From Aquatica leii (taxonomy: Eukaryota; Arthropoda; Insecta; Coleoptera; Lampyridae), in assembly GCA_035610365.1 (NCBI GenBank), contig CM069436.1, positions 54,265,505-54,329,504 on the forward strand: a DNA stretch of 64,000 nt. The letters are read 5' to 3'. The notes under the pieces are model-generated. The model saw nothing but the letters and a program-made list of their open reading frames with translations. It had not been told where the DNA came from and searched no databases. Below, piece after piece: positions 47,597 through 62,090 of the stretch. Numbering within the stretch: the stretch's first letter is position 1; the number at the start of each line of letters is the position of its first letter. The position numbers and the translations under genes were made by a program.

Positions 47597-50276
47597 TTAT
47601 ATAGGAAATTTTATTTTATATAGGTGTCTGTATATAAATAATTTTAAAGGAATATATAACTACTTTCCAGCGTAACTATAAAAAATATGTGTTTAACAGA
47701 TACCCATATATGAAATGTGTAAATTTTAATATTATTTTATTTATAGAAGCAGTTCAAGTGTCATCATATAGTAAGGTAAGAACGACAATTCACAACTTAT
47801 TAGCTTTAAAGAATTTTAAAATTGCAGTTTTATTTCCTAAATATCTAAGGGTACTTCTAAAAAATCATTTTAGATTTTATGAATAAAGGAAACTTGAGTA
47901 GTTGATTAATTACATGTTTTAGAAATGTTTAGTTTTTAAATTCCACACCTGGTGGAATACATTACTGTGTAAAATTTAGAAGTTAAGTAGTAAACCTATC
48001 TATACTGTATGTAGTGCTTGTTTTATTATTATTTTCTTCCTCAAATATTTGTAATAAAAATAAATATGTTATAAATACTTTTGCAGTTAATTGTATACTT
48101 ATAATTTAATCGTAATTGTAAATTTACATTACATTTACATATTTCTAATTTAAAAGTTTTCTTAATTTGTGGATAGAAGCTGCATTTAATTCACAACTTA
48201 ATTTATGTATAACTTGCAGAAAATTTACATTCTTAAATTTTACAAAAGTAAGTGTTATGCGTGGCCCTTTCAGGCTTTCAGTAAATTTGCGGTAAACTAT
48301 TTGTATTATACATCATACATTACATTCACAGCAAGTTAAATACAAGCTTAGTTTGCTTAGTGGGGGTCATAAAAAGCTTTAAAAAAAATCAATAATTTAA
48401 AAAAAGTCATTTGGTGCCGACTGTTTTAGAAAGCATTGTATAATGAGATTCAAGAATTTATTAAATATACATTAATAGGTAATACAACAATTTATAGATT
48501 ATATAATACAATACAATGCTAGAAAACCAATCAAAAAATTTAAATTTTTAAAAGTTGATTACACGTTTAATGAAATAATAATATAAACAACCATAGAAAA
48601 ATAAAACTTAATAATCTAAAAAAATGTGGTAAAAGTAATAATATGAAAAAAAAACTTATAATCCATATTTAAAAATGTGAAACAAAATAATGCAATAATT
48701 GATTGTTACCACAAAATAATCTTGTAGCTCTTATTATGATTCTTCCATTTACTTCGCCCTCCTTACTTCTGAATTCCTGAGCCACGACTTAATCTCGTTC
48801 TCCTATTTTGGTTGAATTTTTTGTTAATGGGTTTCACCAAAGATCTTTAAATTATAATAATTATTATTTAAAAATATGTCGTTTTCAAATTTGTATTTAT
48901 AAAAACTAACTGCAATTATTGTTTGGACTGTATAATTTTAATTGTCAGTCATTATTCGGTATAAATTGCAACCATTTGCACTAAAATCTTATGTAAAACC
49001 TTTAAAATATTTGTTATAATCAGAATATAATTTTTATAATAAAAACTGCAGCTATTCGCTATTTGTATCTTAATAGTAATGCTTCTGACCTCGATTATAA
49101 TGACTTTTTTAGATTCGATCGAATTTATATAATTTTTGTAGCTACCTATACTAAACAAATAAAAATTTTCTTGTTCAAACATAACTATTCTAGAAACTGA
49201 CTGTTTTTTCCACACGAATATTAAAAAAATTAAACAAAAAAATAGTACCTAGGCTTCAAAAAAATGCATAGAAAAAAATGCACTAAAAAGTAAAAAATTT
49301 ATTTAATTTAGTTACAATTAAACGACAATATTTTCATTTAACACATCTATACAATGCATATGACTAATAAGCATCTCAAAATATGTATTTACATAAAATT
49401 ACTTTTTGAAGTCGATGCCATATGTATGACATTGACGTATGGTTAGGCTTGATTCTTAACATTAACTTTGGCAGTTGTATTAGATTTAAGTGTGAATATG
49501 AATATCAGATATTATAGTATTATTAATAGGTAATACACCTTGGCTTCAAAAATTTCTTCTTACCCACTGTTAATTTCACAGTGTCTTCTGACACCACTAA
49601 TTTAATATCGAAGGAACGCATACGTATCATGGCGCAGCACAGTTGTACAGGTTGACAAAGGACGTTCAATAGACATAAATAATATTTTGTCCAGTCTACG
49701 TTTATCACAAAACATTTTATGAATATCCGTTAAAGATTCATATAGATGCTCAGACTTTTATTGGACTTAAACCGGACGTCTCACGGGCTTTGTGTGCTAT
49801 TAGGGAAAGTAACATGGATGATACGAAGAGCAAATACGAAAAAAGCCAATTACTGTGTGTTAGATTAAATAGGTACTTGCTTTGTTAGTATTTTATTATT
49901 CTTCCTTTTAGTAATCGTTTTACATTTGAACAAACTAAAATAAACTTTCTTCTTAATTAATAAGTGGCGTTACATTTTCTTGTTTTTGCATACAAAATTT
50001 TATTTATCTTAAGATCGTCCACAGATGGCGCATCTTCGTGAAAATACAAGTGTAATGTACAGGGTACTTAACACTGTGCATATCAAAAACATATGTAAAA
50101 GTGGTCAATGACGTAATATTCCAATTGGGAAAAAATACTAATTCAGATGATATATCAAAGTAAAAATAAGGTATACAATGCAAGTAAATAAAAAGCGTAA
50201 AAAAGAGAAGCAAAAAAAACACAAAAGTGTGAATCAAAGTTATAAAAATAAAACCAAAACATAATAAACAGCGGAA
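47597..50276. other. AT-rich, nothing recognised
   Basis: Long low-complexity AT sequence; small ORFs show no recognisable domain. Confidence 0.4.
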
Positions 50277-50679
50277 TAGGGAAGAAGTGGGTATAGCGGT
50301 CACTGGAGGTAAAGTGGTCACGAGTAATTTTTCCTATTCTACTAGAGCCATCTGTGCGGTAAACTGCTAAACTGTTGGAAGCGTCATTACCGGCAACTGT
50401 AAAAGAAACATAGAAACCATACCATCTTCACATCAGTTGATATCTATATATATATGGTATAAAGTATGTATCCATGTAGTCTAATTAATGAATATGCGAA
50501 GTACATTTAGTTATGGCTATGGCTAAATGCCCATTGCAAAATGGGTTAAAGTGACCACCAAGTGTCCACTATACCCCGTGTAAGTGTTGGAGTGGCTACT
50601 TTAATCCATCGGTTTATAACTGAGTGTAGGTAGCCACGTAAACTTAAAACATTATTTCCAGAAAACGCCAAAGAAGTAT

Positions 50680-52755
50680 ATGAGATATAAGGATATAACA
50701 CAAGCAATCAAAGCCGTAAAAGTACAGCACATGTCATTCCAAACAGCCAGTAAAATTTATAATGTTCTGCGAAATACACTCAAAAGAAGAGTTCTAGATA
50801 AAAATAGAGATACTAAAGGAAGTATTAAAGTCCTAGGAGCTATTCGCCCAGTTTTTAGTTTGGATCAAGAAAAAGAAATAGTTCAACATATCCAAGTTGT
50901 AGAAACTCGAATTTTATGCATATCAGTTAGCTGAGAAAAACGGCTTGCGGCATTTTTTTAACCGAGAGGCCTACCTTGGTGGGAAAGATTGGTTGAAAAG
51001 GTTTCGTGACAGACATCCGGAAATTAGCCCTGCACACAGTGCCGGTTTAAGGTACATCGCCGCCCGGTGCTTCTGTAATAACGTGAACGACTGCGCCTAG
51101 TCTCAAAAATATTGCATAGTGGGTATTAGTCTTCGTCTTATTTTTCTTTTTTTATAACAATGCTTTAATAAGTATATAAAAAAATAAAAATTTATTATTT
51201 ATATTAAAGCACAAGGAAAAACCAATAAACAAACTTAAAAAAAACTTGTATACTCTTATCAAAATCTTACGTACAAAGAAATACCCTTTATTTTTTATAT
51301 TGTTTTTATTTTTAAAATTTGTGTCTTTACACCAACATTAAATATTATCAAAGTAGCTCATCAATAATGGGCAGATGTACGCCGGTGCTATAGCACGGAA
51401 AAGACCCCTGGCTAAAGCGGCATTGCCTGCACACCTGAAACCACTAGTGCGGCCCTAGCTAAAGCCTTCAATAAGCCTAGTGTTGATAAGGTTTTAACTC
51501 TTTTAAATGAATGCATTAGTTAATTTCTATACAGACGTATAAACGTTTTTAATGTAGATAAGACGGGAGTTACAACTGTGCAGTCTAAATTGAGCAAATT
51601 TTTTGCAGTAAAAAAGTGAAAACAAGTAGGTTGCCTCACATCTGCAGAAAGAGGAGTTTTATTAACTGTTGCAGTCTGCATGTCTGCTGGTGACTCATTC
51701 ATTCCCTCACTAATAATTTTTCCTAGAGTAAAAATGAAAGAAGAGTTAATGAACGGAGCTCTACCTGAAACTGAATTCGGCTGCCATAAATCAGGATGGA
51801 GGCAGCTGGAAATTTTCATTAATGGTTTGAGCATTTTCTGAAGCATGCGAAGCCTACTGCCAAAGACCATTGCTCGTTAATACTAGATGGGCATGTTACA
51901 CATACAAAAAACTTGGATGTCATCACTATGGCGCGTGATAATTTCGTGACTGTGCTGTGTCTACGACCTCATTGCAGTCACAAATTACAGCCACTTGATG
52001 TGCCGCGTTCATGGAGCCCTTAAATACGTTTTATGTTCAAGAGATCAAAAAATAACTTAAGAATAAGTGCCTACTACAGCTATAAATAGATTTAAACATT
52101 GTGGAATTATTCCGTACCTATAATCCATATGTGTTTAGTCATGCAAATTTTGCTGTAGCTGAAGTTAGTGATAGAGATGTTGCAGTTATCATCGGGAAAA
52201 CATTCCAATAATGAAGGCAACAAAGACAATGAAGCAGCAGATTCAATTTCTTCAACCTCTCAGACTAACAACCGACTTGTTAATCAAAACATGCATGGTA
52301 TCCAAAATAATAGACCAAGCTGCTGAGAGTTACTCGCCAGTCCAAAAGATATCGTTCCGATACCAAAATGTAAAACAAAAACGCAGAAAAATAATAATAA
52401 TAGAAATAGAAAAAGAGGTTCTACTGCAATAATCACAGACAGTCCTTATAAGAATGAACTAGAAATATTAAAGAAATTTAAAAAACCAGCAGTGGTTAAA
52501 AAACATCTTTTTGATAGCAAGAAGACTGAAAGCATGGTTGCGTCAAAGAAATCAAGAACTCCTGTTATAGAGAATACAAGCAGCAGTGATGATGATGAGC
52601 AAGAAGATGTCGAGTGTCTCTACTGCTCAAGCCTTCTCTCAAAATTCAAAAAAGGGATAGATATGCTGATGCTCAGTGACCAAAAATGGGCGCATGAAGA
52701 ATGTGTCGGATGCGATAAAGACGACGATGTATTTACATGCAAACTATGTTCTTAA
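50680..52755 (+). pseudogene. pogo-type DDE transposase relic
   Basis: The N-terminal helix-turn-helix is open at 50680-50934 (SFQTASKIYNVLRNTLKRRV). Next come YQLAEKNGLRHFFN and GKDWLKRFRDRHPEISPAH, then a 389-bp MITE. Similarity resumes with ALAKAFNKPSV, FNVDKTGVTTVQ (first catalytic Asp), GDSFIPSLIIFPR, SLILDGHVTHTKN (second Asp) and SHKLQPLDV. The C-terminus (52492-52755) is an acidic tail followed by a cysteine/histidine-rich PHD-like finger (ECLYC, WAHEECVGC, TCKLC). Multiple stops and frameshifts make it inactive. Confidence 0.88.
51037..51425. mobile_element. hAT-type MITE inserted in the pogo transposase
   Basis: The element begins CAGTGCCGGTTTAAGG and ends with the imperfect inverse, GGCTAAAGCGGCATTG. 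It is flanked by an exact 8-bp duplication, CCTGCACA (51029-51036 and 51426-51433). It is 389 bp, very AT-rich inside and non-coding. The host reading resumes right after it with PETTSAALAKAF, one frame off. Confidence 0.85.
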
Positions 52756-53079
52756 ACTGTATTTTATATGTAATAAATTCTAAAGTACTGTTGTATCACA
52801 TGTGAGATTGTTTGACAATAATTTTATCATAGTCACTTGGCTTTAAATTATGATTGGCCACTTTGCTCCGCTCTGTGAGGTAAAGTGGTCATCTGCACAT
52901 ATTTTGCAAAAGATTTTGTAATTAAAACATAATTAAAATTAAAGCTTTAATTGTTTTTACTATGACTATAATAATGTTTAAGCTACATTGGGTACTTGGT
53001 TTTCTAATCATATTACTCTTTATTTCAAGTCGCGAGACTTTTGAACCTTAAAGTGGCCACTATACCCACATCTTCTCTA

Positions 53080-56000
53080 CAAGTAGTATGTACCCATACA
53101 CTGACGATAACACTGTATAGTGCATTAATAGAATAAATTATAAAGAAACAACTTTGTAGAATCACAATAAAACCCAAAGCATACTACCATTGAAATTACC
53201 TAAATTATAGTAGCTGTCGTATGAACAAAACAAAAAAAATGTTAGAATCCCTTCAAAACACAAAAAAACATAATATTGCAACGAGTATTAAAACTAATTT
53301 ATTTATAACTAATTATATAGACGTAATTTATAAATATGATTATTAAAAATGTAACTAATTTTTAATACTATCACTAAAGATTTATAAATACCGACCGCGG
53401 ATAAGATTCTTTTTTATTTATCTACACGATTTATTTACATTTCGCACACGCGTTAAACACTTACTTTGCAATTTATTTAGACACTGCATCAAAAGAAAAA
53501 TCTGCAAGCAAACAAGTAGTTGCAAATTAAGTGTTTTAATTTATTCTAATTACCTTGAACTTTTTCTAAAATATGTCACTACTAAATACCAACGTTTACA
53601 AAGATAACCTAAAATATTTAATTTATAAACCAAACTTTTTTGCTTTATACGTACCGTTGAAACTAACGCAATAGCATCCACACGGTCCTAAATAATTTCG
53701 TTTTTAAATTTGATAATTTGGGTGCACGGAATATTCGTACACGTATTTTAAATCATGTTTTCATAATTTATTATCCTGTACGGTAATAACTTTGATCTAT
53801 ACGGAAATGAAATTGGTCAAACACAATGCACAGTGTTGTCTAATCGCAAAGAAATATACAATCGTAGAAAAAACCTATTTCAGCGCATCAAAAAACAGGA
53901 AACTAGTTTGATAGAATATGTTGAATTCCGCCCGCATGCTGTAGCTCTCGGACAAGTGAGAACTTGTTCAAGTCCGCCTGTTCGTTTTTACTACTACACA
54001 CTCTTATATCTTTCTACAGACGCATAAAGCAGAGTAACCTTGAAAATACACACACATTTGTATGTACATCAAATTAAATAATACGGCTCGTGGATGCAAC
54101 TACATATTAACCTATATAACGGCTTTTAATATCATATGACCTACTGCAAAATTTCCAATTTGAAATCGAAATTACATAAAATTCGCGTGAATTTCATTCA
54201 GTAGCAAATTTATTGTAGCGTAGTGTTCAATTTAATAATTGAATAAAGTATAGAGAATTCATGTACTTTCTTTTAACCTCAGGATTCTTAAAAAAAACTT
54301 TTTGGTACAAAATTTCATCAGCAAAAACAAAAAACTGGAAAAATGACTAATCGTTTTTTGCATAAAAAAATCAAGATTTTACTACATTCGCGTAAAATTA
54401 TTTTCTTTGTGTTGTAATGACGTGTGTACTACAATACGAAGAAATTGAAGAAGAGCAGATATTACACATCTATTACAATTCTTAGCCGGACGAAAATGCA
54501 GAAATTGGTGCTCATGTTGATACTGAAATTAGTGAAAGTAAGGTAACCTGATCAATAAATATATAATAATTTCAGACCCGAACAAGCGGGTGTACTGGTT
54601 TAATTGCAAAAGAACAAATGATCTTGTTAACGAATAAGGAACAAAGACTAAGAGAGTAGCTTACAGATTCGGAATCAAAAAGCTTTATATTTTGTTTTGT
54701 TGCAAACGTATAAATAGTTTTTCTGGTTCAGAAGAATTTTACTTGTAGCAATAATCTTTAACGTCGTGAAGCTATCGAACATGCCTAATTTAAGAAAACG
54801 CAAAGACAATTTTTAATAATATTTCGACTTTTCAACAGAAAAAAAATATTGATGCAATGTTCTAGAAACGATTTTCATTTTTTAATCACAATAACGCCAA
54901 TTTTCTGTAAATTACAATCTTTGTGTTTATTGAGTTTATTTTTAAATTTTTCAGTGATACATTTTTGTGTTTCTTGTTTTTGTAGTTTTCATACTTTTTT
55001 ATTAACGCTAGAAAGGTTTGAGTAAAAAATACAATTAAACCACTTATTAGTTCAATTGATAATGAATAGTTTGAGAGAAGGAGTGATATGTAGTCAGTTT
55101 ATAGTCAAAGCATCATTTATGGCGGGGGCGCTGCCATAGATACACCAAAAAATACATATGTATAATAAATTCAAATTACATGTTAAAATAATAACACCGC
55201 TTGCAAACGCTAAAAAACAATTCTTATATTATATATTATACGTTAAAGATTAAGAAAACAATGTTGGTGTTTAAGTACGTCTAACTAAAACGTTTTCAAA
55301 AACTTATTAGACAATTAAATATACTATTTTATATGCAAAGAAAACATTATATATCAAAAGCACGCTAACACTGTTAATATTCGAAATAATGCACGTCGGG
55401 CGTCAGATTTAATTTTTTAAATGCTATTTCCTATTTAAGGCGTTTCCTGTCTATCTTATTCATCAAAAACTGTCCCGCATTTTTGTGGCGTTGTTCTTTT
55501 TCTTACAGATTTATGAATGGTGATCCAGTAATTTAATTTATCAATTGACTAAAGTCATGTCACGTATCAATGAAATAAATAGTTCATGACATGAAGGTAC
55601 TTGAACACTCATTATAATTTCTACTTGTGCAGATAGAATAATGATACTACTATTACAGCTGAGAGTTCTTTTTAAACGAGACTTAAAACAATTTTGCACG
55701 TGTTCTTATTTTATATATCTTATTATTACCTATTTGCGGTTAATGAAAATTAAGAATTGACCAATTTTGATTATTACCTTGAATGACTATTAATCACGCG
55801 ACAATTGCAATTCCAAGGACTTTTTGTTTACCATCAGTATCTTTTGTTAAATATAAAAGACTTGTTTATTCTTCGTGTCATTTTATTTCTGCACAAATAC
55901 TTACTTCTTTCGCGAGTAACTTAAAAGACTGATTAATCGACAATTGGATGCATTGGTTAAATTTTTTATCTTCATTGTTATCAGTACCTAAAGACGATAA

Positions 56001-59000
56001 TTGCAACATGCAATATTTATTTTAACCGTACGAAAATATTTGTATGTAATTGCTTAGTCATTGTCGAATTCCAACAATAAATTAAATAAGACTAAATAAT
56101 TTTTATAGACCTAGTACTTAGTCAGCATTTTTGTAACTGCAAAAATTATTTGGTTTAGAGAAAAATAAGTAATAACAAGAATTTTCTAAAAATAATTATG
56201 TGAGTAATTGAATGATTAAGTCTTAACAGAAATTCAATAGAACTAGTCTAAAAGTTGATTTTAAAGAAACTCCGAATCCGTTTGCAATAGAATAGAAATT
56301 TAAATTAATTTAACTGATATTTAGTCAAATAATGCAAAGCATTATGAGAAAACACTGTTCTAAACACATAAACCAAAACGCCGCCAATTAGTTAGCAAAA
56401 AAGGTAAACAAACGAAAAGTCAAATAAAAAATAATAAATTAAAAAGGTTCCCAAATACAGTGCACGTCGCTTATTAGAATCAAGGATAATGTTATCAGTT
56501 GGGTAATGTTTTATTAAAGAGCGAGCCGGAGGTATGCTACTACATAGAAAAGACATCGTTTATAGTAATCATAATTTTGGTTTATATTATAAATTTTCTT
56601 CTCGGGTTTGTTTCTATACATGAACAAAACTGATTTTGCAAAAATTTAATAATTGTACCCTAAACATACTTGTTTTGCATATTCAGCTATATTTTTGCAG
56701 TGTTATTATTTATTCAAGTTTTTTCACTGACCTACGTAACATTACCTTGTTTAAACATCTGTAAATACGTTACCTCTGATTTACTTTGTATTTTTAGTGT
56801 ACTTGGATATAATGTGCAGTTCTTAGGATAACAACTTAATCCCAAACACGTAATGACGATTGATGATATAAAAAACAAAAGGGTTGTCACTTTTAGAGCA
56901 ATCATTAACGCTACTTGTTACTGAAAAGATTACTGAATATATTAGTATTTCTAAGATATTAAAATTTATTATTAATTTATTTTCATAGTGTAAATATTTT
57001 GTACTTTACTTGACGCATGCGCTCTTTTGTTCAATTTCGTTTTCATTTCAGTATTGTGAAACATTGACTTCGACCTAGACTAGCTCTATATTTTAAATTT
57101 AAATTTACTGTAATTAAGCTTGGTACAGTTTATGTCAACTAAGTGAATAAATAACAAGACGAAAAAGTTCCCTTGAATAAAACAAAAATAGAAAGACGAC
57201 ACAGAACTATAAATAAAGCTAAGGATTGTAGAAAAACAAAATTAAAAAAAAAAGATTAAATCAATCACGGTTGCTCAATATGCACCAAACAGCTAAAAAT
57301 ATTAGTTTAAAAACAACGGTAATAAGAATTGCATATTTACTTTAAATAAAATACTTAAAAACTCAAACCTTCTAGTGATAAAGAATACAAAAAAAAACGA
57401 ACTCTAAAACAGCCATCAGATATTTAAATGTATCGCTTTTATTTTGAAAAAAAAATCCTGGTATCTTAAGAATAACACTAAATAATAATGCCGGTATTTC
57501 TCATCTTACTTGTTTAACTTATAAATAGGTACTTATAACTATCCATCTTTTTGTTTCTTAATGTGTCTTAAATATGTGATGTAAAAAACTGTCATTTTCT
57601 ACGATGTCGATGTCAAACCGATTAACTTTTCAAAGTCTACAACATCCATTAAGTTCATAAAAACATACACTTAAGAAAAGAAATCAACATAAGTAAATGT
57701 TTGTGGAAAGAAGCACTGTTACTTAAAATTTGTAACCAATGTTATGGAATAGCTGGAAACTGCATAATTTATCAATAAAACAGAAATAATCTAATATTAC
57801 ACCAACACAGTTTATGATGTATATTACTAAATGCTATAAACAAAATACGTGTTAAATTCGATAATAAAGTAAAAATCTTTTTTCTAGATGTATCCGGGTA
57901 AATGCCCAAAACAAAATTAATATTATTATTTAAGTTGAAACATTTTATGCTCAATGCAAGATTTTTACGTAAAATATAAAAAATTAATTAGGTTATTCAT
58001 GAATTAATTTTTAGCGAAGTTATGGTATTAAATGTTACCTAAAATATATATATAAAACAACATTGTATTTGAATTGACTTTGTTAAGATAGATGTCGAGT
58101 ACTATATTTTTTTTACCTAATGTTTGACATAAATATACACGAAAGCAAGTGTATATATTTACTTTTGATACGTCTTATTAACGTACGACTAATGTGTGTC
58201 TATTATGTCAATTGTATAGCGTTATATAAGTTACGTTGTATTTAACAAAAGTTTCATATGCCGTAATGTAATGTATACCTTATGTAACATATAACAAACA
58301 TAGACTTAATCAATTTACTTATTTATGCAATACTACTCGGTTTACTACGCAAATTAGACTTAACTATTAGTTTGCTATTAGGAAGAAAATTAAAAAACGT
58401 CTTCAAGAATGTAACTTATAATTTAAACGTTTACCTCTAATGTATTTAAACATTTCTCGTTTGCTATAACATAATCTAAACTAAATTGATGTGATTTGGA
58501 TAAAGTGAAATTAGAGGTAAACAACGCAATTTTTTTTAATGTTTAATGTATAAACACTCAAATAATACGTTATAAAGTCAAACGCGATATTGATAAGTCA
58601 AAAATAAAAATCAGTTACTTATAATAAATTAGAACCAAAAAGTCTTGGTTAAGAGTTGTTTTGAGTTCTCAAAAAAATAGTCGTTCATTTGTATCCATAT
58701 ATTTAACGTAAAAATAAAATGGAAATGTTAGTTTAACGTTTATAATATGTCAAAATTATAACGTTTTGTTTAAAAGATGTCTTTTATGTTAATTGTCACG
58801 AAAATAATACGTTAAAACGCAATATATACTTGTCTAAGAAAAGACACCTTAATATTAAATTAAAACAAATTCGTTTAGGTTAAGAAGTTTAAACCGCAGA
58901 AATAATGTATAATATTCATATGCACGTGTCATAAATATATAGCAAGAACCAAATGTAAATTAAACGTGCATAATATGTTAAAGCTGCCACGAGTCTTTCA

Positions 59001-59700
59001 AACGGTGATTTTTACGTTTTTAAACACGTAAAGAATACGTTAATGTTAAACGCTGCATTGACGAGTCTAAGAAATAATTAAAAAACACAAAGGAGGAGGA
59101 GCATAATGGAGACGTTAACAAAAAACAATAATAAATGTACTTTTTTTAAAACATTAATCACAAACCTTTGATTATTTATCAACATTTGGTATGAAAACAA
59201 AAGAAGTTTATAAAAAAAATGTTTCTCTATTTCGGTTTTAAAATTACTCTTTCACGCACGTATTTTAGTGTTAGAATGAAGTCTATTCTTTAACGATTTT
59301 TGGTAACTTTTATTTTCTAAGTTTTACATCCTGATTTCTAATTGCCACCCAATGACAGCAGAAAACTAGGTAAATGTGTCAAATATGTCTAGTCAAATAT
59401 GTATCACCGTTGCCAACACAAAAATTCTAATAAAAATTTCCCTGTCGGAAAATATTGGACATTTTAAATTTAATAAATAATGTAAATACCGACCGAAATA
59501 GAGAAAATAATATAAAACATTCGTGGCAGAAGACTATTCAAACAATTATCCATTCTGCAACTCGCTGCTTCGCAGCTCATTGCAGAACCCCAAATGGCTG
59601 TTTGAATATTTGCCTTCTGCAACTTATATTTTAATATACTATTCTATTACAAATTTATGTCGATACTATACGCAAACCCCATTTTGTCTTGGAGTAAGGG
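53080..59700. other. Long AT-rich region without a supported gene
   Basis: Only small ORFs. The plus-strand ORF 53833-54027 (RKEIYNRRKNLFQRIKKQET...) and a possible coding trace at 54420-54700 (QYEEIEEEQILHIYYNS and an acidic stretch following) look slightly protein-like but cannot be assigned. No RNA gene, tandem array or clear element end seen. Confidence 0.35.
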
Positions 59701-59704
59701 CAGT

Positions 59705-62090
59705 ATAGGGTACCAAAAAGGGGACAAGATGGGGCACCTGCTAAAAGCCTAATTTGCTTCACAGTTTAGACAAATATGAATTTCTTCAGCGTTGTCGTCT
59801 TCTATACCGGCACAAGCATTATGAGCCCAGCGCCCACGTTGCTGGCACCCCTCCCAACCAACCATATAGCACACCGATGTACTATGTATGTACATAGTAC
59901 GTGCAGCATGGAATTAAGCTACGTACACAGTACGAAAACATACATATTTTGTACGTAACTTAGACGTAGATTTTAAGTACATTTGTCACAATGTTGATTC
60001 TATAATGTATGTACACAAAATTACATTGAAAGCACGTAAGTTAGCTGTACCTAGTTATGTAAAATGGTATTAAGATATGTATACTGTATGTACACCTACA
60101 TACTTATTATGTGCCTAACATCGGCATATATTTTATCTCACTAAAAAGGGTATAATGAAAAATGAATAATCACATCAACAATTTTACTCGTAAATATATA
60201 TATAAGAAAAGTAAACACTTACTAACTAAAAGTTAATTTAATGTTAACTTGCTGAAAGCTTGTTTATTCCTACGGGCCAAAAAACTAAATAATTTTCCAC
60301 AGAACTCATTGCTTATTAACTGAACTAAATACCATTGCTTCCATAGCTAAGCACATAGAAAAACAAAATGGCGGTTATACTAAGATTATATCACAGGTTA
60401 TATAAACTAGTAAGATCAACGTTGCCGCTATAACAAAATTTTATATATCGAGTTCTATGGAAAAACGTACTGATTTTCAAGGTTAACGTACTCTTTGCAG
60501 TAACTTCAAACAAAACGAATTTTAAAACTGCATAGACCAAGTATATTTATCTGTAGAAAAAACTAAGATTTTACAAACATTTCGTTACTTATTTTTGCAC
60601 ACAACGACTGCGCCAAGTTTTCTAAAATGGGTGGACACAATACTTTTAGGGTGGGCAGTCATTTAAATAAAATTTTATTTTAATTACGCTAAAACAGCAA
60701 CCAAAGAAAAAATAAGAAAATAAAAGGTAAAGGTATGACTAGATTAGTAGTTATTTTTGTTTCCACTCAAAATTAAAATTCACTCGATGTAAAATGTAGT
60801 TACAATGGTCGTATATTTTTAACGTACAAAGTACATACTTAATTGTAAGTCATATGTACGTACATTTTTGGTACATAGACGAAAGTACCTAATGTGGGTA
60901 AAAATGTACGTACAGTGAACAAACTGTGCTATATGGGCTTCCGATGACTTCAGATATGTATCATTGTCGTCTATATAACAAGCATATTGTGTCTTCTTCA
61001 TCATTTTTTGCTTTTTTCATCTTAGGTTTCTTGCAATTTTTTTTTAAGTCGTGGGTCCTTTGGGTCAGAACATTTTTTGGGTTTATTTTGGTGAATTCTT
61101 CTAATTCTTTTTTGTAAGGTGTAAATGTCAATAGTACAGTTTTTCCCCGCCGATAGTTTTTTCTTTTCTGGTTCCGGTTTTCAGCTGAAGAAATAGGCAG
61201 AATATCTGTTGGTTAAGCAGTTGCGAAGTTGTCCTCCTCTCGACATACTCTTCAAATCGGAGATTCAATTGGATTCAGCCGCAAAATCAGAAACTTGTTT
61301 AGTAGTTTTTTCAACAGATAGTTGCAGATCAGCCTGAGTCCTAGCAGTAACGTAACTAAGTTCAAGATTTTCAATGACCGGCGGTGTGTCTGTGGTTGTT
61401 GCAGGTAGGAAATCGGGCCATGTAAAATTGTTTTGGTTATATGGCCATATTCTACATTTTTAGAAAACATTGATAGCAGTTGACATTGTTGCAGCTTGAA
61501 TATAGACATTTAATTCGCCCTAGGTGTGACCTTAACTAGTTAGAAGCAGCTTGATCAAAATAAGCACTCAAAGACTTCATAAATGCAACATCTATAGCAT
61601 TATTACACCATTTTTGCGTGCGACTTCAAATAGTTCTATATTTTGCGTGTGTGTTACTTGATCATCCAATAGTAACAAAATTAGATTTGCTACTGACGCA
61701 CCTGAAGATCGAATAAATTGGTAAAACCACGACAGAAAAGTCTCAGTGGTCATCCATTCACAAGCATTACATTCTTCTGTAGTTCCTGGTGGAGCTCGAT
61801 CCAGTAACTCCGGTTTCATTCCCTGTCGAAGAAATGTAAATATTGGGAGCATGTCGGTTCCGGCTGCGTTAAAACATATCTCGGCCATAACAGTCTGCCT
61901 ACGTTCTGCTGAACAGAGAGAGAGATCCTACCTGTTTTCTTCCCTTTTCAGTGATAATTTTACTTTTACTTTTAGATACGTTAGATATGCCAGACTCGTC
62001 ACAATTGTAAATTCGGTCGGGCGTCAATTTATATTTATCTGTTAAAGCCCATTGCCCCGCGTCCTCGTTATGCCCCCCGCTCCCATAATT
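59705..62090 (-). pseudogene. Second pogo/Tigger-type transposase relic, split by an insertion
   Basis: A minus-strand open stretch (about 62087-61592) reads LTDKYKLTPDRIYNCDESGI (first catalytic Asp), GRKQVGSLSLCSAERRQTV, MLPIFTFLRQGMKP, LLDRAPPGTTEE, EWMTTETFLSWFYQFI, LILLLLDDQVTHTQN (second Asp; Asp-Gln in place of the usual Gly-His) and ARKNGVIML. Frameshifted similarity continues to about 60940. After a 1.07-kb insertion the C-terminal zinc-finger piece (59856-59745) reads RGRWAHNACAGIEDDN. The GC-rich GGGGACAAGATGGGGCACC at 59717-59735 may be the element end. Confidence 0.82.
59862..60936. mobile_element. TIR element inserted in the second pogo relic
   Basis: CCATATAGCACA at 59862-59873 is the exact inverse of TGTGCTATATGG at 60925-60936. 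Both subterminal regions are dense in GTACGTAC, TGTACATA and AGTAC words. No coding region inside. It separates two parts of the pogo C-terminal region, so it inserted later. No target duplication was recognised, so the exact borders are uncertain. Confidence 0.5.

Larger units (their letters stand above)
50279..53077 (+). mobile_element. pogo/Tigger-type transposon with both ends
   Basis: Inverted ends: the left reads GGGAAGAAGTGGGTATAG and the right, reversed, reads GAGAAGATGTGGGTATAG, each bordered by TA (50277-50278 and 53078-53079), as usual for Tc1/mariner/pogo elements. The words GGTAAAGTGGTCA or GGCCACTTTAAGG recur subterminally near 50308, 50547, 52878 and 53047. The interior holds a broken transposase gene and a hAT MITE. 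Confidence 0.85.

Noticed and set aside
51520..51870. 116-codon minus-strand ORF in the pogo element
   Set aside because: Antisense to the plus-strand DDE region (FNVDKTG to the IFINGLSIF region), which carries the real family similarity.
54420..54700. Possible piggyBac-like N-terminus
   Set aside because: Only a short acidic stretch was suggestive; no catalytic motif or inverted ends were seen, so it is mentioned only as unassigned.
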